Positions 22,695 through 34,180 of a stretch of 64,000 bases of DNA are shown here, one piece after another. Location: positions 15,934,001 to 15,998,000 of the forward strand of contig NC_052136.2 in the NCBI RefSeq assembly GCF_016086655.4, given 5' to 3'. Within the stretch, counting starts at the first letter, position 1; every line of letters starts with the position of its first letter. The translations under genes and the position numbers were made by a program. The stretch comes from Lepeophtheirus salmonis. Lineage: Eukaryota > Arthropoda > Copepoda > Siphonostomatoida > Caligidae. A model generated the notes under the pieces. It was not told where the DNA came from, made no database searches, and worked only from the letters and a program-made list of their open reading frames with translations.

Positions 22695-22782
22695 AGGAAC
22701 GACGTAGCTCAATGGACAACTCGACCGGAACAAATCATTCTCTTGAGCTCAAAGTATGTAGGTTTAATACTCAGTCGTTCCT
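22695..22782 (+). tRNA. tRNA-like sequence (tRNA pseudogene or SINE head)
   Basis: The ends form a perfect 9-bp stem: AGGAACGAC at 22695-22703 with GTCGTTCCT at 22774-22782. TAGCTCAATGG at 22705 fits the pol III A-box (TRGYnnAnnGG). GGTTTAATACT at 22761 is a weak B-box (GGTTCGAnTCC), 45 bases later. The T-stem pairs poorly, the stem register is off by about two bases from a canonical acceptor arm, and no anticodon loop is clear. A functional tRNA is therefore unlikely. A decayed tRNA or the head of a tRNA-derived SINE fits better. Confidence 0.38.
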
Positions 22783-23047
22783 AGAGAAGGAAATATAATT
22801 AATGTATATGTACTTCTAAGACAATTCATAGGTCAAATGGAGAATATATAAAACTATAATTTTAACTTTTAATTAATAAATGCAACTCCATCTAATTAAA
22901 GGAAAATTAAACAAAAAACACTACAAGATAGTAGTTCTTTTAAGTTAAGAGAACTGTGCATAATTATGTCGAGCTCAATTAAAACTAATTTAATGATTTT
23001 AATCTTAGGATTCAGAAAACTTTAATAATCAAGTTTAAGAATAAAAG
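22783..23047. other. AT-rich non-coding stretch
   Basis: Could be the body of a SINE if the tRNA-like head is real, but no second copy is present in the window to confirm it. Confidence 0.35.
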
Positions 23048-23059
23048 TTAAAGTGTTAG

Positions 23060-23118
23060 GATGTCTGATGAGTACTTTAGTTTTTCAAGCGCTCAATAAA
23101 AAAATTGTTTAACATAAG
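23060..23118 (+). repeat. Left arm of a 2.2-kb-spaced inverted repeat
   Basis: Begins GATGTCTGATGAGTACTTTA and ends AACATAAG. It is the reverse complement of 25199-25259 apart from two substitutions and a small indel. Weaker similarity extends outward to about 23047. Confidence 0.85.
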
Positions 23119-23227
23119 AGTGTTTATAATTAATTAAAATCTCAAATCTTAACAAAACTGAAAATGCATATAAATTATGGTATATAAGAGACCAATGACA
23201 AAAACAAAACAGAAACAGTATTTGCAA

Positions 23228-23390
23228 TATTTCCTAAATACGACTACATAATTATTTCTTTTATCAAAATATTTATATTATAATATTTACGTTACAGAAC
23301 CCTATATACAGTGTCCCCTGTATAAACGTTCGATGCTAAATGGACAGAGCTATAATATTTCCTAAATACGACTTCATTGTTATTTCTAAC
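23228..23390 (+). repeat. Direct repeat pair of ~35 bp
   Basis: ATATTTCCTAAATACGACTA at about 23230 and ATATTTCCTAAATACGACTT at about 23358 continue into similar CAT..TTATTTCT, with a 128-bp period. Between them is CAGTGTCCCCTGTATAAACG, which looks like a transposon end but has no partner. Confidence 0.55.
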
Positions 23391-25198
23391 ATAAAAAAAA
23401 ATTGTTTATTAATTTATGGAGATATCCACCATTGACTTTTGTGACAGCCTTCAATCTACGACAAAACTTCGAATATATGGTCTTAGTTCAAGATTGAACT
23501 ATACTTCAGAGATAGAATATTTGAGCATGGTCTTGGACGTAAATTTAACTGAAAGGTATATAGGAAGGCAGCAAATTCGAGAAGAGACAGGTCTGTATGA
23601 AATCTCTATTTGATATTGTTTAACTCAGCATAGGTGAGAACCCATTGTTTTTTCATGTTTTTCAGAATCAATAGCCTCAACAGCCCCTAAAAACTCACCC
23701 GTCCTCACAGTTTTGTGTCCAATCTTAGTGAATACGTAACCCGTATCTTTTTTAATAGCTGAGGGCTCAGTATTTGGAAACAACATGACTGTATCGCGAT
23801 ATTAGTGAAATCCTTCTACACACGTAAGATTAAGTGAATTGTAACCCTTTTGGCCATATATGAATAAGGATGGTGGCACATTTTTCCTATTTTTTCGTTG
23901 TTTTAATTTACAATAAATTATTTAAAAAGTAAAGTGCAAATTTATTTTTAAAAATTGGAATAGGCGTGAAATTCAAAAGTGGTAAATCGGAAGCAACAAC
24001 CCGGTCTTATAAATAGTTGTCAATTTTTATAACAATATAATTTAATTTTGTAATTACTTTAAAAATAAGTAACATCGGTATTGAATACAGCTAGTTGCTA
24101 AAGAAAAACAGTGGTATTTATGTTATATAAAGTTCAAAGTTGGAGATAATTAATTGAAGTAATGTTATTTGTCGCTCAAATTTTGACATTCTGAGTGTCT
24201 TAATGAAAAAAAATATTTTAAAGTTTGGTTGTTTATATTGTATAATTCTGACGTCACCTAAAAACGCTTTATTTCCCATCATATATCATATTTCACTAAA
24301 CATACAATAAGGACATATTGACATATATTGTAGGCTAACACATATCTAATCATTTTTTAGGGCTTCCAAATTGATTATTTAGGCTGTTTTGGATTATAAT
24401 TAATTATCAGTTTGAATGATATCGTAAGTAGTTATTGAGTGAATGACGTGTCTCAACAATATTTTGAATCATCTATTACTTACATATGTCTAACTGTATA
24501 CTTATGTAAGTATATATAGAGTGAGTTAACACCCCAAAAAAAATTGGAAAAAAATCTAGAAAAGGAGAAACGTCAAACTTTTTTTTAACTAGTGATAGAT
24601 GAATATTGCCTAAATTGTGGTGAGCGTGAATTTTATAGAAAAATTATATTTTGGAGGAAGATATGAATGTTTTTATGAATTAGCTTTATTTTGAATATTC
24701 TATCCGATCAGCGAGGGTTGACATTTGTGCCAAAAGTAAACTAGGTTCAGTAATTACAAAAAAGGAAAAACAGTTTTTGCGCGTGCTCAAACTTTTTTCC
24801 TTGGATGATTATTTCATAGATCTTCACTGTGTAAAATTATTCCTTCAATGTAAAATATTGTAATTTTCTCTAGAAAGTTACAATATTTTCACGGAACTAT
24901 TGTTACTTTAAATATGGAAGGTTTTATTGTTTAAAGCAGTAATTCATTTTCTCCCAAAAAAAAACCATATAAAAGGCAGCTGATATTAAGAAGGGTTTTA
25001 ACAAAGTAGTACATATGCTTTGGTCCTGCCTTCTCCTTGTCCTCTTTTTTTATCCTTACAAAAATATCAACTCTATTTATAATTATCTCGGACATCAGGT
25101 ATGTTGTCTCCCATGGTTAATATATTTTTTGACATACTCTCAGGCGTGGTTTTACACTCACTACAAATAAGACAATACTACCACCCCAAAAAAAAATT
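23391..25198. other. Interior of the inverted-repeat span
   Basis: On the minus strand a stop-free run near 23640-23800 reads DTVMLFPNTEPSAIKKDTGY then VFTKIGHKTVRTGEFLGAV, which could be decayed coding sequence of an element bounded by the inverted repeats. I do not recognise it. The rest is AT-rich non-coding DNA. Confidence 0.3.
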
Positions 25199-25259
25199 CT
25201 TATGCTAAACAATTTTTTTATTGAGCGCTTTTTAAAAACTAAAGTACTCATCAGTCATC
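25199..25259 (-). repeat. Right arm of the 2.2-kb-spaced inverted repeat
   Basis: Begins CTTATGCTAAACAATTTTTT and ends CATCAGTCATC. It pairs with 23060-23118. The right arm carries a few extra bases in the middle A/T run. Confidence 0.85.
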
Positions 25260-28200
25260 AAAAACATATTAACTTTCCTATAGATTAGACAATACTCCCA
25301 TCCCTTCACATAGCCAAATATTTCATTGACAAATTTTACTCAATCATAGGCTTTGAATTCAAATTTATGGAGTGAGTTGAAATATAAAGTTAACTATAGT
25401 TTAAAGACTTCATTTGATCAATAAGACAGTATTTTGCCCAAATAAATTCTTTCAAATTTAATCCATCAATCTCTTTCATTATGACACTGAATGTTTGAAA
25501 CTTAAAGTGCATTTCGTGCCGTCTGCAAAGAATTTAACTGAATAAATATTTATTAAAATAGAGGATATTTAGTAGAAAATACATACTTATGTTGTCCAGA
25601 CTCACTTTTTAGAAAAATCATTACAACTTGCTTTTGTGTTGACGCCCACATATTTTATATATAAATATTTTGAATATGAATAGAATAAATAGTCAATTCA
25701 AATATAATCAAGAGTGTAATTGTTTTTGAGATATTTTGTTCAATTAATTGTTTATGAATCTATATTTAAAAAGTACCTATACAAAAAAATATTTTGTTGT
25801 ATACTTAATTATCTATATATACCCATTTATACTAATTTGTATCTATACAGGTAAAAACGTGCAATATGAAGAATGCCCATTTCTGAAATTAATCTATGTA
25901 TATTAGGGTGATGTTTTTTTTATTATTAAAAAAAATAATATTTTATTACGCCAAAGGGTAACTATAGGTATACCTTAAAATGACACAAATCATGATGCGT
26001 TGCACAAATGTCGAGGGAGTTCTTGATTTATACACAGATGTAATGCACATATATTTATTTTTTGAAATATATAATATTATTTCTATGCTCAGGAATATGT
26101 TAAAGAAATGTTTCTCAATATGTGAGTCCAAATTAGTGATATGTCATTCTTTATTTATTCGGTCCAGACCAGTCATAAGATCGGTCCTTAAGACAACTGA
26201 GACTTTGCACCGTCAGAACTAGAACTGATAAAGAAAAAAGAAATAAAGTTGAGTGACCTCAACAAGGACCAAACTTTTAGGTCTGATATGGAATTTATAT
26301 ATATATATAGCCAGAATAATATATGTAGGTATGTTAAACAATTCTAAAAAAAATAAATAGATTGGAAGTAAATTTTATGGTGCCCATTCTCTTGATTTCA
26401 GTAATACCAATATTTCCTAAAAGTATTCTACAACGACGAAATTTTCTTCCAAAATTATGACTTTCTTTTCTCTGCTTTTTTAATCCTGCAGTATGATTTA
26501 TCAGGCTATAATATTACATAGTTAGTTAATGTCAGCTTCATGTGATTTTGTCAAATATTATTTAAGACATTTTTCTCGGATCCCAAAAGAAAAAAATTAA
26601 TATTACTTTCAAAAATGATAAATGTTTATACCAATAATTATTTTAATCTTAAATTTACGTAAAAAAATATCCACTTCTTCAACAAGGAAAATATTTGAAG
26701 CACATTTTATGTTTTGAGCATGCCTAAATATAAATACATTAGGCACATAAACACTATACATCCACAAATTATAAGAACCATTGGAGTCTTTGCTTTTAAA
26801 TGTGCATAAACCAATTTGTACGCTTCATTGAATACATTATCGAAAAAAACGCTCATTTAAATTTAAATGACTTGTTTTTCTTCATATAATGATACTCTTA
26901 CATAACAATAATAATAAAAAATCCTTTTAAAAACTTTTATCGCATCATTAAATAGATTAGTTTAAATAAGCAGATAAACATTACCTTAATTTTCTTCCTT
27001 TTTTTACAAATATTAACCACTGTTTATGTAACAAAAAAGTCTCAAAAATAACATATACTAAGATTAGTAAAGTTTGATTCCCAGATTTCAACTATATTCT
27101 TAGTTTTTGTCATTAAGTCTCAAAGGTCTTTAAAAAGGCCACAAGCATTTTTCAAATTTTAAGATTATAAGCTTTTTCCTGTTCTTCGTGTTGATGATGG
27201 GAATAAAATCATTTGAGAAAATAAATTTATAAATTCTAGTATTAAAAGATTTTGAAACCTTACTTAAAAAGTTTACTATGTATCAATAGTAACATTGATG
27301 TTCTTCTTCAATGGCTAATATTTACATCAGTAGGTAGTAACATTTAAGTGTGTTTAGTATCTATTGAAGGCAATTGCATTATTAATTTTTCTTTCAGCCT
27401 CCCATCCTCATCAGCAAAATGTTTTCTTCTTCTTCTTTTTTTTTTTTTGTAAGAAAAAATCAAAAGATTTTAAAAATATTTCCTTTGATAGATGAGAGTC
27501 TTACCTCTAAGTTGAAATAAATACGCTCTTTAATAACCCTCTATATCGTAGTCAATTTCAGATAAAACTGTCTCATTATTTCAAGATTTTGAACTAATCT
27601 AATAAGAAAAGTAAATAAATTTATTTTCATTTCATGAATTCTTAATCACTATTTCAATTAGTATGGAAGGTTAAAAGTTAAAGGTATTTACTTATATAAT
27701 TAGATTCTGGTTTTTTGTGTTCGTGACATGTTTTCATAGGAGTAATTAGATTTTAATGACTTCATTATTGTATAACAAATGAGGTTACAACCATTCTTAA
27801 TTTTAAATCTAAATTACAAATCTTGATATTTTCATTTATGTAATGTACTGCAACAGCTATCTTATACGTATCTATTTTGATATTTGTTGTGTCAACATAA
27901 AATCAATCATGAACAAAAATAAGGAGAAAGAGTACATACAGATTTATTTATTTGTCACTTCATTTATCCGAGTATATAGAGCCCACTATTTCAAAGACAT
28001 CTTTCAGGCAATTATAGGCTTTGCTATCAAAAGTGTGGGTCGATTTAAGATACCCCCTGGTATTTTAACTATATTTTAAAACAAAGAGTGTAAACATAAT
28101 GGAGGTCTGTTAGATAAATCTATAATATTGAATAAAATACTAAACTCACTGTAATTTTCTTTAACCATGTTATTTCTATATTATCAACTAGGGAAGCTGT

Positions 28201-29971
28201 AAGCAGTTTTTTGTTACTTGCAGAAAACATAAAAGCAACTCTTTGGCAGAACTAAAAGCAGCAGTTGGCAGTATTTGGGTCTGTTTAGTATTTTTTGTTG
28301 GCAATACCATTTTTCTTTTAGCCTCCAAATTTCATCGGCTATATGTATTTGTCAAAAAGAAGAAAAGAGGACACAGAGAGTAGGATTTAAAGAATATAAT
28401 ATTTGATGCTATTATGAAACCCAGCATAGTGAAAAATATAAAAACTTTCAGGGAGAACTGAGAAAACAAAAAATTAATTAAATGATGCTGTGTCTGAGGA
28501 AATAAAAATTTGTTTTCATTCGGAGTCCAGTGATGCTGCAGTGAAATCAAATTACCTAATTTCAAAATAAATAAATTTAAAATTATAACCTTATAACGAT
28601 TGGGAGTATCTTAAAAACTGCATGTTCACACGATAAAACCTTAAATTCTAATAGACAATATAGCATAAAGAATCCCAAATGAACAAAACAGGTTCATTCT
28701 TTATTTTTTTAAAGTAGATTTGAGACTCTATGCATAAACAATTTGACCTTTTTTATATAAGGTAAAAAAGTTCCGAGTGAGAATATGAAAGGGTGACACA
28801 TTTGTGTAAACGAAGACGATTGTTTACTTAGTTGTAATGCAAGTTAGTATAGTTATGAGTGATTTGAGTATTTTAAAAAATTGAATCGATTAACAATAAC
28901 AATTAACACGAATAACAACCTCTGTTATATGTACTGGGGCATAAATCGAACTCAAAACTAAATAGACTTGGATTTTGAGTGTAATAACTTGCATACAGTT
29001 CTGAATTTGAGTAAATAATGGTCTAATGATTAGGATGATCATATTTTAATTTTCAAACAGAGAACATATGGCCCGATTAGTGTCGGTCTCAATTTTTAAT
29101 TGATTGGTTAAGTTTTTTTTTTTTTTTTGTTCTTCAAAATTTTTTCCAACTTTTATTTTAAATCTAATTTTTTGATTGTTTTTAAAAATCAAGTTTTCCT
29201 TAATTTATCCATGCTATTGTAATTTTTAGGACCGTGCTCTGTACTTACACTCCCTGGAAAGGATGCAAAAAAGAGGTAATTTCCGAACCAAAGGGAACAG
29301 TGGGGCACTCTAATAATGATCATCCAAAATACAAATTCAAAAAATTTATCACGATTCCTATATTGTATGTAGCTGATGATGTATGCGTTGAATGCTTCAA
29401 GATTTGAGCTACCCATTACTCATGATTTCCTTTAAGAGTGCCTTGAAAAAGTTGAATATTTATATGCATGCATGCTTCAAAGGCCTATGTACATACTAAT
29501 GTTATAACATCATGTTACTAACTAAGACTTCAAAGAACATTTAAAAATCAATGATTGCTCCTTTGATATTGCATTTTTACACTTCTTTTTAATACATACA
29601 GCAGTGGTGTACACAGCACATAGCTACATACAAATTATAGTCTTAGACGGCTAAAATATGATATCATGATCATAAACTATTATTTTTTTCAGTATTATTT
29701 TGTATGTATGTTAAAAAAATATATTTTTCTATCAACTGTTTCTCTCATATTTAATAATATGATATCCCTCAAATCTTATTAAATACTATACACAAGTGAT
29801 AATAAATTAACTGAATTTTTTTCAAGATTACAATATCTATACTTTAAATGTAAAAAAGACTCTTGTAAGGAGGGGAGAGAGACAGGGAAAAAGAGAGAGA
29901 ATCAACAACCACAAAAGGCGTTGTCCATGAGATCATTGTTAATAGAGGCAGTTGTAGTAACTAAGGTATAC
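25260..29971. other. Long AT-rich non-coding stretch
   Basis: No gene recognised. It contains a short piece at about 26155-26200 (GGTCCAGACCAGTCATAAGA) resembling the hAT-like MITE at 57982-58325, and a weak direct-repeat pair at 27325-27425 and 28268-28345. A possible 46-bp exon near 29230 is discussed in findings. Confidence 0.4.
27325..28345 (+). repeat. Diverged direct repeat pair
   Basis: Two stretches about 930 bp apart share the order GTTTAGTAT, GGCAAT, TTTTTCTTT.AGCCTCC, then ATCAGC or ATCGGC (27355-27420 and 28281-28340). Similarity is imperfect and the sequence simple, so this may be an old duplication or a repeat family. Confidence 0.35.
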
Positions 29972-30810
29972 ATAAGTACTAGGGTTGAGATTCAGTCTGA
30001 AAATTCTAGACCGGTCTAAGATCGTTATGATCCTTCATCGACCAAACTTATTCGGTCTAGATGGGAAAATTCTGTCTAGACCGATGCCATAGATGAACTA
30101 TTGTTAACGTCTTATGAGTTTCAAAATAGGGAACATCCGCACAAATCTCGATAAGAGAGGAAATTAGTCTATGGATAAAGACAAATATATATATATATAT
30201 GTCCACGATTTGAGAACAATTAAATTCCCATTTATGATCCGAGAACACAGTCTGAACGGAGATATCGGTGTATCAAAATCACTTAAGACCTTATTTATAC
30301 AACTCCTAGATCTGGACAGGAAAGAAAATTTGTACATAGATTAAAAACACTAAAAATCCGTCCACGATTTGAAAATGATTAAAATTCGATCTTCAGTCTA
30401 TGAAGGAAGACCAAAGTCAATTCTATTACATAAATTATATTTTCTACAGCTCATAAATCTAAAAGAGAAAAGTTTGCCTTTAGATTGAGACCAAAAAATC
30501 CATTGAATATTTGAAAAAGGTTACATTTGATATACGTAATGGAATCCTGTCTGGACCGAAATATCAATACAGAAAAATGCGCTGAAGAATAAAGTTAATT
30601 GTGTTGCATAAATCGTTACTCATAAATCTGTATAGAAAAGAAAATTGCCCCGAATATCGAGACTAAAAAAATCCATTACCGATTTTAAAACGGTTAAATT
30701 TTGCTCAACTATTTAAGATCGCAGTTTCGACCGAAAAATCCGGATTGAAAAAATTCCTTGGGATGAACCGAAAAAAAAGTTTGATCTTGTATCTCAACAC
30801 TAATAACTAA
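29972..30810. mobile_element. hAT-like non-autonomous element with tandem-repeat interior
   Basis: The ends are TAGGGTTGAGATTCAG at 29980 and, reverse-complemented, TAGTGTTGAGATACAA ending at 30802. The first 16 bases agree at about 14 positions. Flanking octamers ATAAGTAC (29972-29979) and ATAACTAA (30803-30810) match at 6 of 8, like a decayed 8-bp target duplication. The TAGnG ends and 8-bp duplication are the hAT signature. No transposase is encoded; the interior is a tandem repeat. Superfamily is inferred from the ends alone. Confidence 0.6.
30040..30780 (+). repeat. Degenerate ~140-170 bp tandem repeat inside the hAT-like element
   Basis: Unit starts at 30201, 30360, 30498 and 30671 share [G]TCCACGATTTGAAAAnnATT-like openings. 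Each then has a CAGTCTGAACGG/CTGTCTGGACCG block and an ACTCATAAATCTnnA.AG block before TAAAAAATCC. A first, more diverged unit precedes at about 30040-30200. Periods are 159, 138 and 173 bp. Confidence 0.68.
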
Positions 30811-31370
30811 ATAAATTTACAGCAGTTAGAATAACAACCAAACAATATCTCAATTTCCAAAAGTTGCAGTCATTAAAATTATAATTATATCTTACATTAC
30901 TTTGTCTAACAACACTTATCACACCACTTCAAAATACCGTCAATAAAAACCCCCTCTCTCTCTTTAAGAAGAGTTAGACAAATATTCACATTTATTTAAA
31001 GTTTGTACATTGTTTGTGCCAAAGTTTGAGTTTATGTCCAGTGGGACTACAATACACATTCATATCAGCTTATAACATACCATTATGTACATGCATATAA
31101 TTAATTCATCAGTGCCATAAATACATAACATACAACACGGAGTTTTAAAAAATAATACTGTCTTTCGTTTAAAAAAAAAATTGTAATTGACATTCTGAGC
31201 TTAATTATGAATAAATTTCCATCCTGTTTTCGGATAAGCAGTGCAAAAAGGGAATTGAAATAAAATTTTGATATTTAGAAAACGAAAAACAGATTTTATT
31301 GAAATTACGTTTATTTCTTGATGTAATCTTTAATATATGTATTTTAATATTTATTAAAAATGCTGTAATA
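30811..31370. other. AT-rich non-coding stretch
   Basis: A short CT microsatellite lies at 30951-30963. No other feature seen. Confidence 0.5.
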
Positions 31371-31815
31371 CCCGTTGGTCCATTGAGATCTGAACACTTA
31401 CTTAATAAACAATTAATGCCAGTTGAGTGATTGAAATTAATTAATATTTCGATGTATTAAAACATAAACTATTAGTTACAAAAGAAAAACATTTGAGCTC
31501 TCTAGATTACGTACAAGTCGAGAAAATAACACTTGAACGTCATGGACGAATTTCCATTATCTTTCTCCAAGTAGTTGGGCGCCTCCAATGACCACCGTCT
31601 AAACCTTCAGTAATTCTAAAACGTTGGAGAGGAGGAAGGTCTCTGTCAAAAATGTCAAACCGGATCCCGAGGAGTTTAAGAAAAAAACCCCAGACCAATC
31701 CCCTCAAGTCCATGAGGGTCAATATAAGAGATTTTGGGGTTTCACACCAGACTTCCTTGAGAGTTATCAAAAAAATTGGGGAAAATAGCCTTGTGAGAGT
31801 AGAGATAACTCTTTT
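31371..31815 (+). mobile_element. 5' half-copy of the 8.1-kb Tc1/mariner-like family
   Basis: Starts CCCGTTGGTCCATTGAGATC directly after TA at 31369-31370, matching the terminal repeat at 8086. It then tracks the 8086-8530 copy throughout, including GTACAAGTCGAGAAAAT and CTTGAACGTCATGG. The transposase N-terminus is present in fragments (SRGV or PGGVK linker; FWGF before the second helix-turn-helix; VRV in the family corresponds to CTTGTGAGAGTAGAG at 31790). Similarity stops near 31815 and no right terminal repeat is found, so the 3' half is lost. The 76-codon minus-strand frame at 31540-31770 is a shadow. Confidence 0.75.
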
Positions 31816-33064
31816 GACTTTGTTATAAAATTAGTTTGGTTTTTGATGTTACCAACAGAAATCACTATTTTAACTATGTGGGAATATTCAGTTATAACTA
31901 AATATGGAACATTTATAAAATGATCAATTCAACTTAATACAAAAAGATACTAATAACTTGATTATATGACAAAGTCTGTCATAAATACTACTCAAATATA
32001 TTTAATATAAGGGATACTGAAATTAAGTATATCTCCTTGTCTCTGAAATCTTAATTTATCATTAAAATTAGTGAAATAATTGACTAAAATGTATTTACTT
32101 TCGGAACATTTTAACAAAACTTTACATTGTTTATTTATTATTTATTCCATTAATTAATTAAAAGTTAAACTAATCAAAATCTACATTTTTTCCATCAAAT
32201 TTTGTAAGATGCGAAATAAGGGTTATTCAATAGTTTTAGCCGAAATATAGAGCAATGAAAAATATTATTAGCTTATAAATAAAATCGTTAATTTTACTCG
32301 AGTATGATTATACCCATTAATAAATAAGGAATTTTAATGAAGATAAAGTAATATATTATTCATATCCTGCAATGGTTTTATTAATTTAATTTAATTTTTA
32401 TCTATATATTAACTTTACGTCTAAATAAGAAATTATACATTAAAACATGATTTTAAAAAAGGACATTCCGGAAAATTGTTTTCAATGATCATTTTCCTAT
32501 TGTACGGTTTCAATAACAGTAATAAATGTGAGTTGATCAGATTAGCAAAAAATACTGTGGCATATTGTAATTAATAAAAACACTGATTGTCGTCATATAC
32601 TTTTTCTTAAGTAATTGTTCGACAAGGTTTTAGCAATTTCCTCATATCTTGGTACTGTCAAACTAACATACTTAGTAAATGTATTTGTTTAGTTTACTTG
32701 AACTATAGTGGTATCACGCATATAAAGTAGTGCTATTGAATACTGACCTTAAACCTGTTTCAATGCAGCTCTACCATATGATAAAAAATTACTCTGTCGA
32801 TAATGTAAGACTCACTAAGAGTCAAAACAAAACTGCCCTAATAAAAAATATAAGAATATGATTTTTCATTTTTTTTAAATGTCCAAAAATTTCTTAGCTA
32901 ACTGCCACTCTATATAAAAATACTGCAAACGGCCCTTTAAGTGCATATAAATTTTTCATTACAACATTTTTATATACATAATTTTTAATCAAAAATTGGT
33001 AACAATATAACACTAAACTACGGCATTGATTCCATTTATTGGTACACATTGAATTATTATCCAT
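31816..33064. other. AT-rich non-coding stretch
   Basis: Nothing recognised. The minus-strand frame ending near 32894 overlaps the next relic and has no motif. Confidence 0.5.
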
Positions 33065-33770
33065 CTGGAAGGACCTGGAAATGAGAACAAGACTTATTAT
33101 TCTAGAACAGAGCAAGCTGAAACGATTCAAAAGAGCAAATAATATTCTAAACTTTCTCAATGGCAACAAAAATTCGGCAAAATTGTGCTCCTTTCGGATG
33201 AAAAAAATTCACAGTTGAATAACTGTGAATAAGCAAAACAGCTGCTACATCACAACCGAACATACAGAAAATGTCTTAGCTTCAGTGAGATATGTTTTCA
33301 AAACAAAAACTTCAGCCGTCAGTACAGGGGAAATCTGGCCTCCCATTTTTGTGAAAAGGAAAGAATGGATCAATGCAAATACTTACATCAAGCTTTTCAA
33401 ATAAGAAAAGGTTACCTTGAGCGTAATAAAAGTTCGGGACAACTTTATTTCCCTCAAGACAGAGCTCCGTGTCATCACTCTGTTAAGACCCAGGCCTTCC
33501 TGAAGAAACAACTTTCTGGACTGTTGGGATCTCAAAACTTGGCAGTCATCTTCTTTAAATGCAAGCCCCTTGAGTTTGACTACATAATCTAGCAATGAAA
33601 GGGATTTAGGCCTTGTATTGAGGAAATTTTTAGAGGTGAGGTCTCACATCATGTACAAAAGTTTTACAAAACACTACTTTCCGATAATTTTGTTAAGAAA
33701 CTGTCCTCGAAAACCTCTTGCTTAAATTTTACTTTTGACAAAAAAAAAGTACCACTTCATAAGATTAACC
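33065..33770 (+). pseudogene. Tc1/mariner-superfamily transposase relic
   Basis: Plus-strand pieces in order are LKRFKRANNILNFLNGNKN, then LSDEKNS (Asp codon 33197-33199, the first catalytic position). VRYVFKTKTSAVSTGEIWPP follows in another frame, then LYFPQDRAPCHHSVKTQAFL with the second Asp at 33458-33460 (family: f-Q-Q-D-x-A-P-C-H). Last is a WQSSSLNASPL sequence where W-P-x-S-P-D-x-x-P-L is expected. The third catalytic Asp is destroyed by substitution. Frame changes and stops are frequent. The spacing of the first two Asp blocks (about 87 codons) is normal for the superfamily. Ends were not identified. Confidence 0.68.
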
Positions 33771-33944
33771 CTGTACATTTAATTGTTTTTTGTTTTTTTG
33801 AAGCTGTAAACAAAATTATAAATTTGTTTAAAGTATTTTTTGCTTTGTTTTTGTAATAAAAATTTAGAAATACAGTATAAATTGCATTCTTATGTTTTGA
33901 CGATTTTTCTCTTCTTAGCGGCAAAAAATACTTTTGTGCATTGA

Positions 33945-34180
33945 AAGGAAAATGAACAGGGCTTCATCCTCCAAGAAATCTTGGACGACAAACTCCTTCC
34001 CTCAGGGCAGGGCACAAGAGTCAATTCTTCTTTTAGTACGACAATTATTAAAAATATACAATAAAAGTAACAAAAACTGTCTCAAGAAAAAGCACATTAA
34101 GGTCATGATGGTGGACCCAAGTCTCCTGACTTGAATCCCATAGAAAATGGAAAACTTACAAAATCAATAGAGGATCAAAA
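33945..34180 (+). pseudogene. Tc1 (DD34E-type) transposase C-terminal relic
   Basis: QEILDDKLLPSGQG near 33970 resembles the YxxILxxxLLP block, and KKKHIKVM at 34087-34110 precedes SPDLNPIEN at 34122-34148. Pro-Ile-Glu-Asn with Glu (34143-34145) in the third catalytic position marks the Tc1 branch. The relic at 33065-33770 has a Pro-Leu ending instead. The second Asp block between them is not recognisable. This is probably a separate insertion adjacent to the previous relic, since it repeats the C-terminal part. Confidence 0.62.

Noticed and set aside
30185..30200. TA microsatellites here and at 47397, 53047 and 55365 as regulatory elements
   Set aside because: Simple sequence is expected in AT-rich DNA, and nothing links them to a gene.
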